This document shows positions 34,573 to 44,047 of a stretch of 64,000 nt of DNA, one piece after another; positions within the stretch are counted from its first letter, which is position 1; the number at the start of each line of letters is the position of its first letter. The notes below the pieces were generated by a model, which saw nothing but the letters and a program-made list of their open reading frames with translations, was not told the origin of the DNA and searched no databases. The position numbers and the translations under genes are program-made. This DNA is from Bacillota bacterium (GTDB lineage Bacteria; Bacillota; Clostridia; Acetivibrionales; DSM-1351), in NCBI GenBank assembly GCA_023409265.1, contig JAEYHZ010000022.1:608572-672571 (forward strand). The letters are read 5' to 3'.

Positions 34573-36219
34573 ATGATTAAAGTATTTATTCTTGATGATG
34601 AAGCTATAGCTCGTATAAATCTGAAACACTTGATTAATTGGGAAAAAGAAGGCTATACCATTTGTGGAGAGGCTGATAATGGTATGGATGCTCTCAAAAA
34701 AGTGGAGGAATTGAAACCGGATATTATATTTACAGATATGAACATGACCGGCATGAATGGTGTTGAGTTTATAAATAATGCTAAAAAAATAGCTCCCGAT
34801 GCAAAAATCATAGCTTTTAGCGCCTTTGACGATTTTGAATTTGTACGTCAAAGTCTGAAGGAAGGAGCTGTAGATTACCTTATAAAATACAGGATGGAAC
34901 CTGAATCCTTATTGTCGATGCTTGAATCCATAAAAAACAGCATAAAGACTGAAAGTATTGAAAGACTTAAAAACGATAGAATCAAGGAAATGGCTACCTC
35001 AGGAAAGGCTCTTATTCAGAAAAATGTTATAATGAATTCTCTGAATGGCTATATTAAAGATAATTTTTCTGCAATCATTAAAGAATACGAGATAGATCTG
35101 GATGAAAAAAATATTATTATAGCTGCTTCACGTATTGATGATTTTTATAGTATCAAGGAAAGGTTCAATACCCAGGAGATGGCGGTATTTATCCAGACTG
35201 TGGACAATATCCTGACAAGTATTTGTGAAGATATGGGAAAGACGGTTTACGTCAGTCTGGGAGAAGGCAGGTACGTATTTATAATGTCCTTTGGGGATAC
35301 CCAGAGTGAAGCAGTTATAAACTCGAAGGCAATTTCAAATATAAGCACTATTGAGGGAACCATCAAAAGATTTTTAAACGTGACTCTTAGCTTTGGGCTC
35401 AGCGGTATATGCTCATCTGCAGCCAGAATCAGTGAATATTATCAGGAGTCAAAAAAGGTACTTGATGATGGTTATTTCAAAGGCAGCAATTATATTGTTC
35501 AAAAAAGGGAACTTGATTCCCAGGAAACTCCAAAATACAATACTGGTCTCACAGCGATGGAGGAAAAGAATCTTCTGGCGGATATAAGAGGTTCAAAGCA
35601 TGAGGGTGCCATAAAGATCCTTGAAAATATCTTCAAGACAATGAGGAATAATAAATGCCCCTTTGAAGCAGTAAAGATGACATGCATCGATCTAATCAAC
35701 CTGTTGAACCGTATAATAAAAGAATTTAATATTTCACCTGAAAGGGTTTATCCCAATAACAGCAGTGCATATGATGATTTCAGAAAATATGAAACCCTGG
35801 AGGAACTGCTTAATTATTTCAAGCTGCTTTACACAACCTTAATGAATGTTCTGGAGCAAAACAAATTAAACAACAGATATTCACCTATAATAAAGAAAGC
35901 AATTGATTTTATATCAAACAACTATGAGAAGGACATATCATTGTCTATTGTTGCTGAAAAGGTAAATGTTTCTCCCCAGTATCTCAGCAAACTGTTCAAA
36001 GAAGAATGTGATACAGGGTTTACCAGCTATTTGAACAGTATAAGAGTAGAGCAGGCCAAGGTAATGCTGACTGAAGGGATCAATTTCAAAGACCTGGCTT
36101 CGAAAGCAGGTTTTAATAATTATACTTACTTTTTTACTGTGTTTAAGGAATTTACAGGTATGACACCTCATCAATATGAGAAAACAATATTAAAAGGTAA
36201 AAAAGTGACAAAAAATTAA
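34573..36219 (+). CDS. AraC-type response regulator, YesN-like
   Basis: The 548-residue protein has an N-terminal receiver (acidic pair D8/D9, phospho-acceptor D55 in IIFTDMNM) and a central segment of about 300 residues, probably for dimerisation. The C-terminal AraC domain has two helix-turn-helices (DISLSIVAEKVNVSPQYLSKLFK and FKDLASKAGFNNYTYFF, read in parts). The receiver's conserved Lys appears as YLIKYRMEP. It is the partner of the kinase upstream. ATG 34573 follows GGGAGG. The likely target is the solute-binding protein promoter at 28.5 kb. Confidence 0.93.
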   Translation: MIKVFILDDEAIARINLKHLINWEKEGYTICGEADNGMDALKKVEELKPDIIFTDMNMTGMNGVEFINNAKKIAPDAKIIAFSAFDDFEFVRQSLKEGAVDYLIKYRMEPESLLSMLESIKNSIKTESIERLKNDRIKEMATSGKALIQKNVIMNSLNGYIKDNFSAIIKEYEIDLDEKNIIIAASRIDDFYSIKERFNTQEMAVFIQTVDNILTSICEDMGKTVYVSLGEGRYVFIMSFGDTQSEAVINSKAISNISTIEGTIKRFLNVTLSFGLSGICSSAARISEYYQESKKVLDDGYFKGSNYIVQKRELDSQETPKYNTGLTAMEEKNLLADIRGSKHEGAIKILENIFKTMRNNKCPFEAVKMTCIDLINLLNRIIKEFNISPERVYPNNSSAYDDFRKYETLEELLNYFKLLYTTLMNVLEQNKLNNRYSPIIKKAIDFISNNYEKDISLSIVAEKVNVSPQYLSKLFKEECDTGFTSYLNSIRVEQAKVMLTEGINFKDLASKAGFNNYTYFFTVFKEFTGMTPHQYEKTILKGKKVTKN

Positions 36220-36403
36220 TAAAATTGTCATATCATATCAAAAGCTTACAAAAATATTGCATAATTAACGGAATATGATAATATAAATAATAGATAATTT
36301 TTAACTTTAATATTTGTTATATTTTTTACTGCATATAATATCTATATAATTAACGTATATCTTCCGTTAGATTATCAATATGTTTTAAAGGGAGTTGTTA
36401 TAT

Positions 36404-37429
36404 TTGGGTTTTGGACAGGATATAGGAATTGATTTGGGAACTGCTTCAGTGCTTGTTTATATTAAAGGTAAAGGTATCGTTTTAAGAGAACCTTCCGTTG
36501 TTGCCATAGATAAGAACACAAACAAATTACTGGCGGTTGGAGAAGAAGCCAGGAGGATGTTGGGAAGAACACCAGGAAATATAGTCGCTATAAGACCTCT
36601 TAGAGAGGGTGTAATATCTGACTATGATATAACTGAGCGAATGCTCAAGTATTTTATTAACAAGGTTACAGGAGGCAGAAGGTTTTTCAAGCCAAGAATT
36701 ATGGTTTGTGTACCAAGCGGTGTAACCGAGGTTGAAAAACGTGCAGTAATTGACGCCTCAATGCAGGCTGGGGCAAGAAAGACTTATCTTATCGAAGAAC
36801 CTATAGCCGCTGCAATTGGAGCCGGAATAGACATAGCCAAGGCATGCGGAAGCATGGTTGTTGATATGGGCGGAGGTACTACCGACATAGCAGTTATTTC
36901 TCTTGGAGGTACAGTAGTAAGCACATCCATAAAAGTTGCAGGAGACAAGTTTGACGAAGCAATAGTAAGATATATGCGCAAAAAGCATAATATAATGATA
37001 GGTGAAAGAACAGCAGAAGAACTTAAGATTAATATAGGTACCGTTTTCCCCAGAGTTCAGGAAGTTACAATGGATATTAGAGGAAGAAATCTTATTTCAG
37101 GACTTCCAAAAACTATAACCATTTCTTCAACCGAGATGATGGAGGCTCTTGAAGAACCGATTTCAAGTATTGTTGAAGCTGTTCATTCAGTTTTGGAGCG
37201 TACTCCGCCTGAACTTGCTGCCGATATCAGCGACAGGGGAATTGTCATGACCGGAGGAGGAAGCCTTATATATGGGCTTGATAAGCTCCTTCAGGAAAAG
37301 ACCGGCATTAATGTAATAATTGCTGACGATTCCATATCCTGTGTTGCACTGGGAACCGGTAAGGCACTGGATAATATAGAAGCCATTGAAGAGACGGCTT
37401 TGTCCGAAAGCAGAGGAAACAGAAGATAG
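36404..37429 (+). CDS. mbl: MreB-like cell-shape protein Mbl
   Basis: The 341-residue actin-fold protein has the phosphate-1 loop IGIDLGTASVLVY, phosphate-2 VVDMGGGTTDIAV and the adenosine loop MTGGGSLIYG. It forms filaments that guide lateral wall synthesis. Its place before flhO/flhP-like genes is the same as mbl in Bacillus. I choose TTG 36404, 9 nt after GGGAG; the frame open to 36395 would start right against the Shine-Dalgarno. A terminator follows. Confidence 0.94.
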   Translation: MGFGQDIGIDLGTASVLVYIKGKGIVLREPSVVAIDKNTNKLLAVGEEARRMLGRTPGNIVAIRPLREGVISDYDITERMLKYFINKVTGGRRFFKPRIMVCVPSGVTEVEKRAVIDASMQAGARKTYLIEEPIAAAIGAGIDIAKACGSMVVDMGGGTTDIAVISLGGTVVSTSIKVAGDKFDEAIVRYMRKKHNIMIGERTAEELKINIGTVFPRVQEVTMDIRGRNLISGLPKTITISSTEMMEALEEPISSIVEAVHSVLERTPPELAADISDRGIVMTGGGSLIYGLDKLLQEKTGINVIIADDSISCVALGTGKALDNIEAIEETALSESRGNRR

Positions 37430-37448
37430 CAGTGCATAAGAAAAGTTA

Positions 37449-37490
37449 AGAGACAGCTTTGTAAAAAGAGCTGGCTCTTTTTTATTTTTT
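37449..37490 (+). terminator. Terminator after mbl
   Basis: AGAGACAGCT and AGCTGGCTCT pair with one mismatch, followed by TTTTTATTTTTTT. Confidence 0.75.
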
Positions 37491-37552
37491 TATTAAGTAA
37501 AAATAAAAAATTACCGATAAACAATTGATGACTTTAAACGAGGAGATTTCTC

Positions 37553-38341
37553 ATGATTAGAGGACTGTACACTTCAGGCTGGAGCATGATTGCAAACAGC
37601 AAAAAACTGGATGTTATAACAAATAATCTTGCAAATGTTAATACTGCTGGATTTAAGAAGGATACTGTCGTATTCGAAAGCTTTCCCGATCTTTTAACAA
37701 AAAGGATACACGATACACAAAATTCATCAAATATAGGCTCTATGTCACTCAGCCACGATGTGGGAGAGATATTTACATACTATACCCAGGGTCAGATGAC
37801 TCAAACTAATAACAGGATGGATCTTGCAATCAGTGATGATAATACTGGTGAAGCAGCAAGTCCCGCGTTTTTTACAATAGGTGTTACGGATCCACAGGAT
37901 AATACTAATTTAAAAGAGTATTATACCAAGGATGGAGCCTTTGTTCTAAATTCCAACAATCAACTTTCTACCAAGGACGGGCATCTGGTACTGGGTGAGA
38001 ATGGTCCTATTACACTGGAATCCGGTGATTTTTCTGTAGATAATCATGGAAACATTGTTCAGAACGGCTCAGTAGTAGATAAGCTCAGAATTACACAATT
38101 CAGTGATGGTACTAAACTTAGAAAGTTCGGAGATAACCTGGTGGAGAATCAGGGAAGTGATACTTCCGAGTTTACCGGAGTTGTCCTGCAGGGTTTTTCA
38201 GAAGATTCAAATGTAAATGTTATAAGTGAAATGGTGGACATGATTACTGTTATGCGGGCTTACGAGGCAAATCAAAAAGTTCTTCAGGCACAGGATTCCA
38301 CCCTCGAAAAGGTTGTATCAGAGGTAGGGGTAGTAAGATAA
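37553..38341 (+). CDS. flhO: Flagellar basal-body rod protein FlhO/FlgF-like
   Basis: The 262-residue protein begins MIRGLYTSGWSMIANSKKLDVITNNLANVNTAGFK, the flagellar rod/hook N-terminal signature. It ends with VNVISEMVDMITVMRAYEANQKVLQAQD, the C-terminal partner; both helices form the axial coiled coil. In Bacillus, flhO and flhP follow mbl as here and build the distal rod. ATG 37553 follows GAGGAG. Confidence 0.93.
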   Translation: MIRGLYTSGWSMIANSKKLDVITNNLANVNTAGFKKDTVVFESFPDLLTKRIHDTQNSSNIGSMSLSHDVGEIFTYYTQGQMTQTNNRMDLAISDDNTGEAASPAFFTIGVTDPQDNTNLKEYYTKDGAFVLNSNNQLSTKDGHLVLGENGPITLESGDFSVDNHGNIVQNGSVVDKLRITQFSDGTKLRKFGDNLVENQGSDTSEFTGVVLQGFSEDSNVNVISEMVDMITVMRAYEANQKVLQAQDSTLEKVVSEVGVVR

Positions 38342-38498
38342 TATTGTTATTTGATGTATGGTTTTAAATATTTTGGTAGTTAGTTCTAAATATTTTGATA
38401 TTTAGTTTTAAAATATTCAGTAAGAATTAAATAGATCGTAAAATTATTGTATAATTAGTTGTTAACATAACATGAGTTAACTACAGGAGGATAAAGTT

Positions 38499-39311
38499 AT
38501 GATGAGAGCATTATGGACAGCGGGTTCAGGTATGAAAGCCCAGCAGCTCAACGTTGATGTTATTTCTAATAATCTGTCAAACGTCAATACTACAGGTTAT
38601 AAAAAAGAAAGAGTTGAGTTTAAGGATCTATTATATGAGACTATGGGAAGAGCATATGTGCTTGAAGACAGCGGTAAACCGGTAAATTTGCAGGTTGGTC
38701 ACGGAACAGCTGTAAATGCTACTGTTCGTAATTTTGAATCCGGGAATATTGATAAGACAGACTCTGCACTGGATTTTGCAATTGAAGGAGAAGGCTTCTT
38801 CACTGTTATGGGTCCTCAGGGCAAGGTTCAGTACACCAGGGACGGTTCCTTCAAGGTTAGTGTTACCGAGGATGGAATGAGAAAACTGACTACTTCAGAT
38901 GGCTACTCTGTTCTGGATGATGCCGAGCAGGAAATAGTATTTGATACAGACGTTGATATTACCAATCTGGTTGTTACTCCCCAGGGGCAGATGAGTTACA
39001 AAAACAGCGACGGGGAAACTGTTCCCCTGGATCAGACTATTGGTATGGTGACATTCCCGAACAAGTATGCTCTGGAAGCGGTAGGAAGAAATCTTTTTGA
39101 TAGAAATTCCGCTACTGGCGAGCCTGTACAGGCAAGTCAGGAGTTGACAGGAAAAAGTCTGATAAATCAGTATCATCTTGAATCTTCAAATGTGCAGGTG
39201 GTGGATGAGATGGTTAAACTCATAGTAGCGCAAAGAGCTTATGAAATAAACTCAAAGGCTATTCAATCATCAGATGATATGCTTCAGATAGCAAATAACT
39301 TAAAAAGATAA
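38499..39311 (+). CDS. flhP: Flagellar basal-body rod protein FlhP/FlgG-like
   Basis: The 270-residue protein has the N-terminal signature MMRALWTAGSGMKAQQLNVDVISNNLSNVNTTGYK and the C-terminal VQVVDEMVKLIVAQRAYEINSKAIQSSDDML of FlgG-type distal rod proteins. It is similar in plan to the preceding gene, so the pair is probably an old duplication. ATG 38499 follows AGGAGG. An inverted GTTAAC pair (about 38461-38482) and a TATAAT box near 38450 suggest a promoter of its own. Confidence 0.94.
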   Translation: MMRALWTAGSGMKAQQLNVDVISNNLSNVNTTGYKKERVEFKDLLYETMGRAYVLEDSGKPVNLQVGHGTAVNATVRNFESGNIDKTDSALDFAIEGEGFFTVMGPQGKVQYTRDGSFKVSVTEDGMRKLTTSDGYSVLDDAEQEIVFDTDVDITNLVVTPQGQMSYKNSDGETVPLDQTIGMVTFPNKYALEAVGRNLFDRNSATGEPVQASQELTGKSLINQYHLESSNVQVVDEMVKLIVAQRAYEINSKAIQSSDDMLQIANNLKR

Positions 39312-39382
39312 TTAATAGAATAATATAAAGGATATTTACCGGTAAGCGTCGAATAGATATAAGAGCTGCCGGTTTATTATCT

Positions 39383-39400
39383 CCTCCGTTTCACCGGAGG
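39383..39400 (+). promoter_or_regulatory. Small hairpin just before the rod-binding protein start
   Basis: CCTCCG TTTCAC CGGAGG is a perfect 6-bp stem. Its 3' arm offers a first GGAGG, while the functional GGAGG (39404-39408) lies 4 nt later, before the ATG at 39414. Pairing of CCTCC with the second GGAGG could mask the ribosome binding site. Confidence 0.4.
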
Positions 39401-39413
39401 CATGGAGGTTAAC

Positions 39414-39812
39414 ATGGGAGTCGGAAGTATTAATCCAAATTCAAAAAATGCCTTAGATAATGCTCAGACATATCGTACTAAATCTACTGAAGATGATTTT
39501 GAAAGAAGGCTTAGGGCTGCGGCAGAAAAAGGTGATGATTCTGAGCTGAAGCAGGTATGCAATGAATTTGAGAGTATTTTTATTAATATGATGTACAAGC
39601 AAATGAAGGCTACAGTGCCGAAATCGGATTACCTGCAAAGTGATTCGGCAACAGAGATATACAACTCAATGCTGGATGACAAACTGGTAGAGAAGGCTGC
39701 ACAAAAGGGTATGGGACTCGGCGAAGTAATGTATAAGCAATTGTCAAAGCAATATCTTAAGTCTGGCAGTTCCACAGAAACTGCGGTCGGAGTAATAGAT
39801 GAAAAAAAATAA
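39414..39812 (+). CDS. Flagellar rod-binding protein, FlgJ N-terminal domain type
   Basis: The 132-residue protein carries the rod-binding domain (FESIFINMMYKQMKATVPKSD, SATEIYNSMLDDKLVEKAAQ) without the C-terminal muramidase of proteobacterial FlgJ, as is usual in Firmicutes. It is thought to help rod assembly through the wall. ATG 39414 follows GGAGG at 5 nt; the ATG at 39402 is too close to its GGAGG. Its 3' end overlaps the next gene by 14 bp. Confidence 0.88.
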   Translation: MGVGSINPNSKNALDNAQTYRTKSTEDDFERRLRAAAEKGDDSELKQVCNEFESIFINMMYKQMKATVPKSDYLQSDSATEIYNSMLDDKLVEKAAQKGMGLGEVMYKQLSKQYLKSGSSTETAVGVIDEKK

Positions 39813-40965
39813 TCATAAACTGATTATAATCACAGGAACGTTATTGATATTGTCCTTCATTATATTTTATGTGGGACAATTTTTGTTTTTTAAAAAGGAT
39901 ATAACTGCAGCAGTAATAAGTACACCATCGCAGTCTGGAAATACACAAATTTCACAACCTGCTCCGGTAAAAAAGCCTTTTCCTGTTGATTATAAACAAG
40001 TTATCACCAAAATTAACGGATATACGCAGGAAATATTTACTCTGGAATTTGACCCAACGGATAAACGTGTGGAGTTTAAGCCGGTTCTTGCCTACGATAA
40101 TGTATTCGGTTTTGAAAAGATATCGGAAATAGCAAAGCGAACAGGAGCATATGGAGCCATTAACGGGGGGTTCTTTTATGAGTATGGGGATCCAGTCGGA
40201 ATGGTAGCTATTGATGGAAGACTTTATATGGATGCTACAGGTTATGACCCGGTTTTAATAGTCGACAAAGCTGGAGCCCGGTTTGAAAAGCTTGTATCTG
40301 ATATCTACTTTACGTATAAAAATAAAAAAGTAAACATAAATCAGATTAACCGTACAGGTGATAACAATGATACTGTTTTATATACAAATGATTTCGGATC
40401 AACAAACAGGGCAGAAGAAAATAATACTTCAATAAGAATTGTAAATAACGTTGTTACAGCGGTTTATCAAAATGTTACTACACTGCCGTTAATAAAAGGC
40501 AGTGACCTTGTGAGCTTTTTTGGCAGCAGCGCCTCCCTGCCCGGCAAGCTTGGTATAAAAGAAGGTGATACGGTTAATATAGAAATAAAACCTGATCTGG
40601 GAAATGCTTACCAGGCATACAGCTGCGGAAGCATGCTGGTAAGCGAAGGCAAGGTGGTAGCGCCTGAAACGGACAGGTGGGCAGGTACACTGTTGAACCG
40701 TGATCCGCGAACTGCCATTGGCATTAAAGCTGATGGCAGGCTGGTACTTATAGTGGTTGACGGAAGGCAGCCGGGGTACAGTACAGGAGTTACCGGCAGG
40801 GAATTGGCAGAATATCTTATTAAGCTCGGAGTAAGAGAGGCTGCCATGCTGGACGGAGGTGCAACCTCCCAGATATTTGTTGACGGGAGTTTAAGGAACA
40901 GGCCTTCCTATAGAGGAATGGAGCGTCCGGTTGCAGGAGCATTTATTATAAAAGTGAAAGATTGA
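39799..40965 (+). CDS. Phosphodiester glycosidase (NAGPA) domain protein, membrane anchored
   Basis: The 388-residue protein has an N-terminal membrane anchor (KLIIITGTLLILSFIIFYVGQFLF in parts) and an extracytoplasmic NAGPA-like domain: GAINGGFFYEYGDPVG, NRDPRTAIGI, VVDGRQPGYSTGVTGRELA and AMLDGGATSQIFVDG. Relatives hydrolyse GlcNAc phosphodiesters or bind wall polymers (YoeB/exopolysaccharide proteins). It overlaps the rod-binding gene, which suggests a wall-related role near flagellum assembly. The start is ATG 39799. Confidence 0.88.
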   Translation: MKKNNHKLIIITGTLLILSFIIFYVGQFLFFKKDITAAVISTPSQSGNTQISQPAPVKKPFPVDYKQVITKINGYTQEIFTLEFDPTDKRVEFKPVLAYDNVFGFEKISEIAKRTGAYGAINGGFFYEYGDPVGMVAIDGRLYMDATGYDPVLIVDKAGARFEKLVSDIYFTYKNKKVNINQINRTGDNNDTVLYTNDFGSTNRAEENNTSIRIVNNVVTAVYQNVTTLPLIKGSDLVSFFGSSASLPGKLGIKEGDTVNIEIKPDLGNAYQAYSCGSMLVSEGKVVAPETDRWAGTLLNRDPRTAIGIKADGRLVLIVVDGRQPGYSTGVTGRELAEYLIKLGVREAAMLDGGATSQIFVDGSLRNRPSYRGMERPVAGAFIIKVKD

Positions 40966-41074
40966 ATGTTTTCTCCAGCAATTTTTTTTAAAATGAAGGA
41001 TTTTTTTTACTCTCAGAGAATATATATTACCAGGTCATAATTAATAAGCAGGACATCGTAGATTGGAGGATTTT

Positions 41075-41509
41075 ATGCTTACAATAAAAGAAATTAAAGA
41101 AATACTGCCGCACAGATATCCCTTTTTACTGGTAGATAAAATTATTGAGCTCGAGCCTGGCGTAAAAGCCGTTGGAATTAAGAATGTAACTATCAATGAA
41201 CCATTTTTCCAGGGACACTTTCCCGAGTTTCCAATTATGCCGGGAGTACTGATCGTAGAGGCCCTGGCGCAGACAGCAGGTATTGCTGTAGCTGTGCAGG
41301 AGGAGAACAAAGGTAAGCTGGGTGTTTTTGCAAGCATCGAGAGTATTAAATTCAAGTACCAGGTACAACCCGGTGACATTTTAAGGCTTGAAGCCGAAAT
41401 ACTGATGGCCAGGATGGGTGTAGTAAAGGCAAAGGTTAAGGCAACAGTTGATGGGAAAGTTGCGGCTGAGGGCGAGATTAAAATAGCCATGACCAAGGCT
41501 CAAATGTAA
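41075..41509 (+). CDS. fabZ: 3-hydroxyacyl-ACP dehydratase FabZ
   Basis: The 144-residue hot-dog-fold protein has catalytic H48 and E62 (GHFPEFPIMPGVLIVEALAQ) and the N-terminal ILPHRYPFLLVDKI typical of FabZ. It dehydrates 3-hydroxyacyl-ACP in fatty acid synthesis. ATG 41075 follows GGAGG at 5 nt; the upstream TTG 41063 is rejected. It stands alone here, away from the usual fab cluster, and is followed by a structured repeat array. Confidence 0.96.
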   Translation: MLTIKEIKEILPHRYPFLLVDKIIELEPGVKAVGIKNVTINEPFFQGHFPEFPIMPGVLIVEALAQTAGIAVAVQEENKGKLGVFASIESIKFKYQVQPGDILRLEAEILMARMGVVKAKVKATVDGKVAAEGEIKIAMTKAQM

Positions 41510-41754
41510 TTGTGGTGGGTTGCAAAAACAAAACTGATAAATCATTTTGTAAAATAAGATAATCAAGCACTTCCATACTAAAATATCTCAATGTATTGCA
41601 CCCGAAATCTTAAAATAGATAGTTTTACATTTAACTATTTATTTTAAGATTTCTAACCATGCTTCTACATTGAGATATTTTGTACTCGCGTGCAGGAGGA
41701 CAGTTCAATTACAAAATGATTAATAGCTTCTAAGGTTGCAAACTCCACAATTCT
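41510..41754. repeat. Foldback enclosing family 3 hairpin copy 1
   Basis: ATTGTGGTGGGTTGCAA.. ending TAAATCATTTTGTAA (41510-41553) is an imperfect complement of TTACAAAATGATTAATAG.. ending TTGCAAACTCCACAAT (about 41711-41754). Between them the hairpin 41580-41681 has a 16-bp outer stem (AAAATATCTCAATGTA), an internal loop TTGCACCC opposite TAACCATGCTTC, and a 21-bp inner stem starting GAAATCTT. TGTACTCGCGTGC follows. Confidence 0.8.
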
Positions 41755-42347
41755 GTATTCGCCCAAACACAAAATAAATAGCAGCAACCGAAAAAAATAG
41801 AAATTGCATATTTCTGCAAATTCTATTTTTTTCTAACCATGCATGCTATTTATTTTTTGTTGCACTCGCGTGCCAATTCATTTATTTATGTTATTGAAGT
41901 ACTTTTATATCAAACCCAACTCTACAATTTATGTTTTCGCTGCACTAAACAAAACAGGGTTGTACTCGCATGCAGGAGGACAGTTCAATTACAAAATGAT
42001 TAATAGCTTCTAAGGTTGCAAACTCCACAATGCTGTATTCGCCCAAACACAGAATAAATAGCAGCAACCTAAAAAAAATAGAAATTGCATATTCCTGCAA
42101 TTTCTATTTTTTCCCAACCATGCATGCTATTTATTTTTTGTTGCACTCGCGTGCCAATTCATTTATTTATAATATTGAAGTACTTTTATATCAAATCCAA
42201 CTCTACAATTTATGTTTTCACTGCACCAAACAAAACAGGGTTGTACTCGCGTGCAGAAAGATAGTTCAATTACAAAATGATTTATAGCTTCTAAGCTGCA
42301 AACTCCACAATCATATTTTCGCTGCGCCCGTAACGACATTGGAATTC
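41681..42347. repeat. 280-bp tandem repeat array (2.4 copies) with family 3 hairpins 2 and 3
   Basis: The copies start at TGTACTCGCGTGC 41681, 41961 and 42242; the last is cut at the murC stop codon. Each full unit contains AGTTCAATTACAAAATGAT, a hairpin with outer stem AATAAATAGCA / TGCTATTTATT, an internal loop GCAACC opposite AACCATGCA and an inner stem AAAAATAGAAATTGCA / TGCAAATTCTATTTTT. GTTGCACTCGCGTGCC and AAGTACTTTTATATCAAA follow. The two units differ by scattered substitutions, some of which keep pairing. No open frame is conserved. Confidence 0.88.
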
Positions 42348-43766
42348 CTATTTGTTTGCCCGGATATTCAGGAACATTTCTCCGCATCTGACAATATCAC
42401 CTGCTCCCATAGTCAGGATCAGATCACCGGATTGGGCGTTTTTGTCCAGATATTGGGCTATTTCGTGGAAATCTCCGAGATAGATTGCATTGCCGCCCTG
42501 CTCACGGATTTTTTCGGCAAGCATGCTGGAGTGAATATCTCCGGGATCCTTCTCACGAGCGGCATATATGTCGGTTACTATAATATTGTCTGCCTTTCCA
42601 AAGGACTGGGCGAACTTGTCAAGAAATGCCTTGGTCCTTGTGTAGGTATGTGGCTGGAAAACACACCATATCTTATTGTGATTTGTATTGCCTGCTGCGT
42701 TCAGAGTAGCCTGAACTTCAGAAGGATGATGGGCATAGTCGTCAATAACCTTAATTCCATCTACCAGACCCTTTAATTCAAATCTTTTATGGCTGCCCCC
42801 AAATTTCATGAGGCCGGTAACTATACTCTCCATACTGCAGCCGCAGGTGTGGCAGGCAGCAATTGCAGCCAGTGCATTGCTTACGTTATGTGGACCCGGC
42901 ACTGAAAGCGCAACTGTGCCGAGTGCTGCTCCTTCTCTTAAAACTTCGAACGAGGCACAGCCAAGCTCGTTGTAGGATATGTTCCTTGCAGACCACATTG
43001 CTTCGGGATTTTTTAAACCATAAGTAATTTTGTTACAGTTCTTATCGCTTATAACCGACAAAGTATTCTCATCATCAGCGCATGCAATAATATAACCATT
43101 TGAAGGAACCAGCGAAATAAACTGTCTGAAGGTATCCTTAATATGTTCCAGGTCTCGGAAGTAATCCACATGATCAACCTCAACATTCAGGATTACTGCC
43201 ATGAACGGGTAAAATTTCAGGAAGCTGCCATAATATTCGCAGGCTTCGGTGATAAAGTATTGGGAAGCACCTATCCTTGTATTTCCTCCGATACAGTCCA
43301 GTTCTCCACCGATATGTGCAGTCGGGTCAGTTCCTGCTTCCAGCATAATAGTGGTTATCATTGATGTTGTTGTGGTCTTTCCGTGGGTACCTGAGATTGC
43401 AATACCAAAGGAATGTCTCTTCATAATAAGACCAAGAAGCTCTGCACGATCAATCACAGGTATATTCAGCTGCCTTGAACGTATCATTTCAGGATTATCT
43501 TCCTTTACAGCAACTGTGTAAACGACTAAATCAGGATTTGTTATATTATCCGAAGCATGACCTATAAATATCCGGGCACCAAGGGTTTCAAGTTTTTGTG
43601 TTGCTTTTGAGGACTTTATATCTGAACCTGATACCTTATAGCCCTGACTCAGAAGTATTTCTGCCAGGCCACTCATGCTTGAGCCGCCTATACCAATAAA
43701 ATGCACATACTTAATATTGCCGGAATCTAAAATATTTGAATTTTTAATTAAAGAATTATTAATCAA
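42348..43766 (-). CDS. murC: UDP-N-acetylmuramate--L-alanine ligase
   Basis: The 472-residue protein has the Mur ligase layout: an N-terminal UDP-binding Rossmann domain (YVHFIGIGGSSMSGLAEIL), an ATP-binding central domain with GTHGKTTTTSM, and a C-terminal domain with DDYAHHPSEV. It adds L-Ala to UDP-MurNAc. I prefer TTG 43766, 8 nt after GAGGAG; the GTG at 43775 would overlap the Shine-Dalgarno. Its 3' end abuts the repeat array. It is followed upstream by an 840-bp gap rich in repeats. Confidence 0.95.
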   Translation of the reverse strand: MINNSLIKNSNILDSGNIKYVHFIGIGGSSMSGLAEILLSQGYKVSGSDIKSSKATQKLETLGARIFIGHASDNITNPDLVVYTVAVKEDNPEMIRSRQLNIPVIDRAELLGLIMKRHSFGIAISGTHGKTTTTSMITTIMLEAGTDPTAHIGGELDCIGGNTRIGASQYFITEACEYYGSFLKFYPFMAVILNVEVDHVDYFRDLEHIKDTFRQFISLVPSNGYIIACADDENTLSVISDKNCNKITYGLKNPEAMWSARNISYNELGCASFEVLREGAALGTVALSVPGPHNVSNALAAIAACHTCGCSMESIVTGLMKFGGSHKRFELKGLVDGIKVIDDYAHHPSEVQATLNAAGNTNHNKIWCVFQPHTYTRTKAFLDKFAQSFGKADNIIVTDIYAAREKDPGDIHSSMLAEKIREQGGNAIYLGDFHEIAQYLDKNAQSGDLILTMGAGDIVRCGEMFLNIRANK

Positions 43767-43885
43767 AGAAAACACTCCTCTGTTTTATTATTCAAGTACC
43801 TCCCCGGTGTACCTGCGCGCCGATTTCGTAGTAAACAAAGCGAAATAGTCCACCTTGCGAAAGCGTCGCATCCGCCGGTGGCTAT

Positions 43886-43978
43886 ATCATCACTGGATAT
43901 TGATGCTCTCCACTGATACAGAAGTGATATCTCACTCGCTTATAGAGTCGGGAGCTTTCTTCACTGATGATATATATT
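43886..43978. repeat. Inverted repeat upstream of murC
   Basis: TATATCATCACTG (from about 43886) and CAGTGATGATATATA (to about 43978) are near-perfect complements, with GCTCTCC / GGGAGC as inner pairing. It is transcribed into the murC leader or lies in its promoter region. It is not similar to families 1 to 3. Confidence 0.5.
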
Positions 43979-44047
43979 ATTAAAAACTACTATAGAGAGT
44001 TCGCAGAAGCACAAAAATTCATGCAAAATTAAATTCTCAATACTTAA

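Noticed and set aside
42030..42287. 85-codon plus-strand frame between fabZ and murC
   Set aside because: It lies within the tandem hairpin array; the matching frame is not kept in the other copy.
41681..42347. CRISPR array
   Set aside because: The units are about 280 bp, nearly identical throughout and lack short repeats alternating with unique spacers; no cas gene is nearby.
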